This document shows positions 59,366 to 64,000 of a DNA stretch of 64,000 nt, piece after piece. The stretch's first letter is position 1; each line of letters starts with the position of its first letter. The DNA is from Stropharia rugosoannulata (lineage: Eukaryota > Basidiomycota > Agaricomycetes > Agaricales > Strophariaceae), in NCBI GenBank assembly GCA_028532985.1, contig JANCIK010000007.1, positions 2,728,001 to 2,792,000 on the forward strand, written 5' to 3'. Below the pieces are notes generated by a model, which had not been told where the DNA came from, ran no database searches, and worked only from the letters and a program-made list of their open reading frames with translations. Both the position numbers and the translations under genes were made by a program.

Positions 59366-60293
59366 ATGATAATTATCGACGACAAGCAGACAGAAGCTTT
59401 AGAATCCCGGAGGCTTGCAGAGGAGCACGAACAACTTCATGTCAGTATGCCCGAATAATGATACTGCGGATTGTACAAAGCTTACCACGCACTTTCACAC
59501 CAGCAAGAGCCACCACCCACATACGCCTCCTTGCAATCTTCTTCGTCGAGCAGCAATGCCTCGACAATAGTTGCCAAGACCGTAAACTACGTCTCGATCA
59601 CCCGCCACCACAACTCCGTCAAAGAGACACTGATTCTTGACCCATCTCTCGCTGTCCCACTCTTCCTACGCCCTCCACTCGTGCCAGGCGAGACTGAAGA
59701 GTCGCGGCACAATTTAAGACTGGAATCGGTCCATGGGCAAGTGTACGCGGACGTTACACTACTTGATGAAGAAAGCAGTGCGAATGAGATACACTCTTCG
59801 AAGCGGAATAAACGGGTGCTTATGCAGATGAAGTCGACACATGGAGGCATTATCGCCAAAATTGTAAGCTACCGCCCATGCACCACTTCTTTTTGTGAGG
59901 ATGATGATGCTGACTCTTGGTTTACGGTGACAACAGCATGGACCAAAAAATAGAAGCTCGTTCGTTTTGAGAGCACAATCGGTCAACGGCGACATTCGTT
60001 TACATCTACCACGGACATTCCATGGTCCTGTCATTGTTGCACATCGTCACGGTTCCGTACGGTTCTCAGATAGCATCAGCCAAAATCTGACGTTGTTTGG
60101 AGAGGCAAATGGCACCCGGCGGTGCTTCCTTGGAGATTTCTCTAAATGGTCAGATAGTGGTACTGGGTGGTGGGGAGATGAGCTCATAGTGGATGTACGG
60201 CACGGAAACGTTAAGATTCAGTACGACGACGACATCTTGGGGTCGACTGTGAAATCCAGGCCTACATTTTTGAATCGGATCTTTGGGTTCTGA
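59366..60293 (+). CDS. DUF7330-like protein (paralogue of 31405-32351)
   Basis: Probably three exons; the last two are clear (core exon ending 59863, then 59937-60293). The short first exon from the ATG at 59366 (MIIIDDKQTEALESRRLAEE) and its 36-base first intron are uncertain. The core NYVSITRHHNSVKETLILDP, AVPLFLRPPLVPGETEESRH, LESVHGQVYADVTLL, AQSVNGDIRLHLPRTFHGP and DVRHGNVKIQYDDD aligns block by block with the other copy, including the strand-turn pattern NG/HG-x-V. Both end in a (W/F)xx(R/K)(L/I)FG-type tail. Function is unknown. It lies between the two-domain cyclophilin and a single-domain cyclophilin. Confidence 0.78.
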
Positions 60294-60727
60294 TATGTAT
60301 ATTATCCTGTTACATGTATGTCTGTTTGACTGTAGGATAGTATGAAGGGAGAAAGGTACATCCACTTGTCCGAAGTCGATTTGTAATTGAGCATACTACT
60401 TATTACAAGTATATGCCTTACTTTATTTGAATACTATTATCACTTTCAGTACTGTAATGCTTACTTATGTGAGTCTTTTGTGAGGCCCGCTCCTCGAGCT
60501 TAAGGCACAGCACAACCGTCATTATATTGCAAGGTTGAAGGGAAGAAGCGGACAAAATGTCTCGTAAAGTCAGGAACATATGGAGTGGCAGTGCAATGAC
60601 GTCATGTGACTAGCGATCATTGATCCAGACTGTGGGAATCGCCGAGATGGATAAAGTCACAGCGCGCCCGCCCGATAATCTTGCAATCTTCTCTTCGCGT
60701 CTCTTTCCATCCTTAATCTTATACATC
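60294..60727. other. Intergenic, tandem plus-strand genes
   Basis: 434 bases with the cyclophilin promoter on the right. Nothing else recognised. Confidence 0.4.
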
Positions 60728-61411
60728 ATGTCCAACGTATTCGTAAGTCCTCCCACTCGTCGCATAGTGGCGTAAATATGTCTCGCTTAACTCTGACTTT
60801 TAAATCTGTCTAGTTCGATATCACTATCGCTGACAAGCCTGCCGGCCGCATCGTCTTCAAGCTCTTCGACGATGTTGTTCCTAAAACTGCGCGCAATTTC
60901 CGCGAGCTCGCCACTGGCCAGAATGGCTACGGATACGAGGGCTCCTCTTTCCACCGTATCATCCCCAGCTTCATGCTCCAGGGCGGTGACTTCACCAAGC
61001 ACAACGGCACCGGTGGAAAGTCCATCTACGGCGAGAAGTTTGCTGGTGCGTAGATTATGTAGACATCTCTCCCAGGTCTATGAACCTGAAGAAATGCGCG
61101 ATTTCTTGCTTCTTAGATGAGAACTTCAACCTGAAGCACAGCAAGCCCGGTCTTCTCTCCATGGCTAACGCCGGCAAGAACACCAACGGCTCCCAGTTCT
61201 TCATCACCACTGTCGTCACTTCATGGTTGGACGGTGCCCACGTCGTCTTCGGTATGTCTCAACCTTCCTGGCCAGGAAAATCTTCTCATCGCGTTTTCTT
61301 GTAGGCGAGGTCGTCGAAGGTATGGATCTCGTCAAGGAAATCGAGAAGATCGGTTCCGCTTCTGGCAAGCCTTCCAAAACCGTCAAGATTGTGAAGAGCG
61401 GCACTGTCTAA
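60728..61411 (+). CDS. Cyclophilin A-type peptidyl-prolyl isomerase
   Basis: Four exons (60728-60742, 60814-61045, 61117-61251, 61305-61411; 489 bases, 162 residues). Single domain with [60 protein letters not shown] and a KSGTV end. Codon use is strongly C-ending (for example AAC, ATC, CTC), as in highly expressed fungal genes and more so than in the copy at 46379. This is therefore the likelier housekeeping cyclophilin A. Exon lengths match the other single copy exactly. Confidence 0.95.
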
Positions 61412-62016
61412 ACCCAAATTCAATTGTAACATGAGCACCTGTGTATATAAATATTTTAAAGCATCTTCGAGCTATTGAGCCATGCCTTCGGTCTTTTTCG
61501 AGGCATGCAGTCCGGAACAAATTCTGATCCAGGGTGCATTACCTCATGCATAAATTAAATGAACGCACAACACGTGGTGGGTAAGAGCAAAAGTTTCCCT
61601 TCCTCCAGCTTGCTTCTCTAGGATTACGACCAGAAGTGAACGAGAATAAATGATAATCAATACAAGTGCACACCGGAGTAGAGAGGATGTGGTCCGGACG
61701 CGCCTGCTAATTTCGTGCACTTTCACAGTGCCATTCTTGCCCTTTGCAATGTTTTCAGCTGCCTCACGTACCAATCCGATGAAGAAACAAGTGTATCAGT
61801 AATTATTCGAATTAAAACGTTCCATGGTCGCGGAAGTGCAGTTATTAGTAGCACTAACAGGTAGATATATAGACAATACCCCGTACAACATTTACCCCGG
61901 ATTAGACCGCCAGATTAACCCGTAGTCATCAAGTACCCTTCGTCACTTCGGGCTGAGAGTACCGATAACTAACCCAAGTTGTCAGGACCTCCATTCAATA
62001 GGAGAAATGGACATGC
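61412..62016. other. Intergenic between convergent genes
   Basis: 605 bases. A minus-strand open stretch at 61544-61774 (EAAENIAKGKNGTVKVHEI) could in principle be a downstream exon of the MPC2 gene if its TAA is spliced out. Otherwise only 3' flanks. Confidence 0.4.
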
Positions 62017-62538
62017 TTACTGAGCAATTCGCCCCAACTGTGACAGTCCAGACATTCCAACAAAGAAGTTGACCTTTAAGAAATTGAATGTAAGTATGTA
62101 CACAGGCATGGGCGCCGTGAAGATGTGAGGCTTACCGCAGCCAGACTATAATTCACCGGGGTAATGACCAATGACCAGCGCACCCAGATGAAACCCGTCG
62201 CTGCAAGGGCTGCACCGTAATTGTCAGTAGTAGATATCTAGGGAGGCTAGTCAGGAATATCTACCAAGATTCTGCGACGTGCTCAATTTATCGGCAGGGC
62301 GAGAGAGGTCCTTGAGTCCGGCAGCGACGAGGCACCATTTCATCATAGGCGCCCAGAAGAAGACGGTCTTCGGTCCTGTATGGGAACGAAATCCATGAGC
62401 GTACGTCCGGTCGAGAAGTATTGAGCGGGGAAGGGAGCCCAGTGATGACGTGAGAGAACAGCCTATTGACATACCTGCTGGGTGGTTAATGAATGCCTGG
62501 AACTTAGAGGCACCGGCGGAGGCTGCAGGTCCAGACAT
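62017..62538 (-). CDS. mpc2: Mitochondrial pyruvate carrier subunit 2
   Basis: Four exons on the minus strand (62538-62475, 62375-62265, 62209-62136, 62073-62017; 306 bases, 101 residues). Highly conserved MPC motifs: FINHPAGPKTVFFWAPMMKW, LKDLSRPADKLSTSQN, ATGFIWVRWSLVITPVNYSL and VNFFVGMSGLSQLGRIAQ. It forms a heterodimer with MPC1 in the inner mitochondrial membrane and imports pyruvate. The predicted stop (CAG TAA) overlaps a sequence that is also a good splice donor (CA|GTAAGC), so a longer C-terminus is possible. The start is the ATG closest to the conserved region. Confidence 0.93.
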
Positions 62539-62693
62539 GGCTTGCCTGTGGTCTGGACGAGGTGGTACGATAATAAAGAGGGTGCGAAAGCGCTTCAAAC
62601 GGTGCTGGCGTGCAGGGCGGGCTATAATTAGCTCACCGGTCAAGAAGGTCAGATGGATTACATAAATTCAAATCGGACTCTACAAAGCAGCTA

Positions 62694-62730
62694 AGGTAGA
62701 CGCCTTTCATATGCGACAAACGTCACATGA
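62694..62730 (+). repeat. Left terminal inverted repeat of the 943-bp element
   Basis: Reads AGGTAGACGCC, CTTTCATAT and GACAAACGTCAC in order; pairs with 63600-63636. Similarity continues weakly inward. Confidence 0.8.
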
Positions 62731-63009
62731 TCTAGCGTGACAAATCTGGATTAGGAAGTTTCGCACTAATCAACAAAGAAATGACCTTTTTTAGCTGCCC
62801 CGTCATCCTTGCACCTCTAAAAGAACCTAGTTCACGTAGATATATACTTTTGACACGTAGTCCAACAGAATTTTTGCCCAAATATGATGTTTTCGTGGAG
62901 AAGAAGGCAAAATACCAAAATAGTACCCTATCTGACATTTCCATATCCAAATTACGCGTCAAGAATCCCCCAAAATGCATTAAACACGTCAATTCTAAAT
63001 GCCTCTTAA

Positions 63010-63258
63010 ATGGAAAGCAGCGAGAGCCAGTGCCGAGAATGGAAGAGGATACATGGAGGGTCACACGGCCAAGAAAGCAAAATTGACGCTGTTCCTTTGA
63101 AGTCTATGCGCAAATTTTCAATGCGCTCTCGCCGATTTATGAATGCTTATGAACATGGATTAAATGGGCGGCAAGCAGCGTGGGCAGCAAGGAAGTACAG
63201 AGGTCATCGTGTCCTTCCTCCTGGGATTATTGATTCATGGAGGAAGTGGACAACATAG
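63010..63258 (+). pseudogene. Possible transposase N-terminal relic inside the 943-bp element
   Basis: An open frame of 82 codons includes EWKRIHGGSHGQESK, then RRFMNAYEHGLNGRQAAWAA and RKYRGHRVLPP. The RRFM-x-AYE-x-GL-x-G-x-QAAWA-x-(K/R)KY-x-GHRVLP wording resembles N-terminal helix-turn-helix regions of fungal DDE transposases as I remember them. It ends shortly after and lacks any catalytic domain. Confidence 0.45.
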
Positions 63259-63599
63259 GAATTATTTGACACCATGTTTGCACCACGTAATATGTACCGT
63301 GTTTTCATGTAGTAGTTTAAACGAAGCCATTCTCGACATTCATGGGAACCCCGCGACAGTCATCATTTGGTTATCGTGAGATCTGACACGATATCAAGGT
63401 GATATCTTAAAATGACAAAGGCTCACTCAAAACCGCGTTGTCCTCTCCAATTTTTTGGAAATACATTCATTTACACTTTATCTATAGCAACTAGCCTAAA
63501 ACAATAACAATATTGCAAAAACTATGGCGAGAGATAGCTTCCATGGTTTCGCCGTTGATTAATTTCTAAATTTGGGCAGGGATGTCACAAGAAGTAACC

Positions 63600-63636
63600 T
63601 CACGTGACGTTTGTCCTATATGAAAGTCGTCTACTT
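63600..63636 (-). repeat. Right terminal inverted repeat of the 943-bp element
   Basis: Inverted partner of 62694-62730; followed by TA. Confidence 0.8.
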
Positions 63637-63638
63637 TA

Positions 63639-64000
63639 TGTTTTGGATCGCGTTTCATGCATATGCTCTGAATATTACGCATTTCCGCGATAAAGATATC
63701 GTATCGCGAATCCTATCACGGAAGCTCATCGACTGGGCTCCCGACGTTCACGGATTTTGTTCAGGGATTTATCAAGAATTTATTAACCTCGTGTCGACTT
63801 TGTGATAATAGATTGCAAGCAGCGGAGCAACTGTATCTACTGTAGAACCACTGGCAGAAAATATAATACAAGAAATCCGACATGCATGGACAGTGGTATT
63901 AACTTCTATCACGACAGATTTCGCAGTATGACGGAAAATCCAGAAATTTATTTGTTGTACTAGTAACTACAAGTGCTGAAATATTTTATTTCGTAGTCTT
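63639..64000. other. Window end, no gene supported
   Basis: 362 AT-rich bases with a short open frame that starts inside the transposon end. Nothing recognised. Confidence 0.4.

Larger units (their letters stand above)
62694..63636. mobile_element. Non-autonomous DNA transposon with TA target duplication (Tc1/mariner-like)
   Basis: 943 bp bounded by 37-bp imperfect inverted repeats (5 mismatches; tips AGGTAGACG and CGTCTACTT) and flanked on both sides by TA (62692-62693 and 63637-63638). TA duplication is the hallmark of the Tc1/mariner/pogo group. The interior has no full transposase, only a short relic (separate entry), so the element would depend on a transposase elsewhere. Confidence 0.75.

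Overview
The window is nuclear DNA of a filamentous basidiomycete, almost certainly an Agaricomycete. Most genes are cut by many 45-65 base introns with GT(A/G)(A/C/T)G(T/C)...(C/T)AG borders, and the gene families are typical of mushrooms: F-box/LRR-like proteins, DUF6533 and DUF7330-like proteins, orphan 7TM proteins, GH5 cellulase, berberine-bridge-type flavo-oxidase and small Kre9-like GPI proteins. Nothing prokaryotic, viral or organellar was seen. Exon boundaries below were derived by hand from splice consensus, phase bookkeeping and family motifs; for most genes every exon phase adds up to an intact reading frame.

Layout. 1-11 kb: 3' part of glucose-6-phosphate isomerase, two single-exon F-box genes, a disordered nuclear-type protein, a MOB4/phocein protein with a long acidic tail, and a MYND finger + pRiA4b ORF-3-like protein. 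11.4-11.9 kb: two intron-containing tRNA-Gln(CTG) genes. 12-22 kb: COP9 signalosome subunit 3, another F-box gene, a tandem pair of 7TM receptor-like genes with conserved intron positions, and a 5'-truncated F-box relic. 22-31 kb: a multipass membrane protein, a secreted GH5 endoglucanase, and an NF-X1-type zinc-finger/R3H protein. 31-36 kb: a DUF7330-like gene followed 6 bases after its stop codon by a complete PIF/Harbinger transposon (103-bp terminal inverted repeats, TTA target duplication, MYB/SANT gene plus DDE transposase). 36-45 kb: intradiol dioxygenase, DUF6533 membrane protein, amino-acid permease and FAD-linked oxidase. 46-49 kb: a cyclophilin A and an HMG-box factor. 49-52.9 kb: gene-poor DNA holding an inverted repeat pair. 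53-64 kb: a Kre9-like GPI protein, a membrane-anchored amidohydrolase, a two-domain (fused tandem) cyclophilin, a second DUF7330-like gene, a second cyclophilin A, the mitochondrial pyruvate carrier MPC2, and a 943-bp non-autonomous element with TA target duplications.

How the genes fit together. Housekeeping genes (PGI, CSN3, MPC2, MOB4, NFX1-like, cyclophilins, tRNAs) alternate with fast-evolving accessory families and mobile DNA. The GH5 cellulase, intradiol dioxygenase, flavo-oxidase and amino-acid permease suit a saprotrophic or wood/litter-decaying life, but they do not form an obvious co-regulated cluster. The most unusual item is the gene at 57240-58820. It encodes two complete cyclophilin domains in one protein, and the second domain still carries the intron that normally follows the first five codons of a free-standing cyclophilin gene, a direct trace of tandem duplication and fusion.
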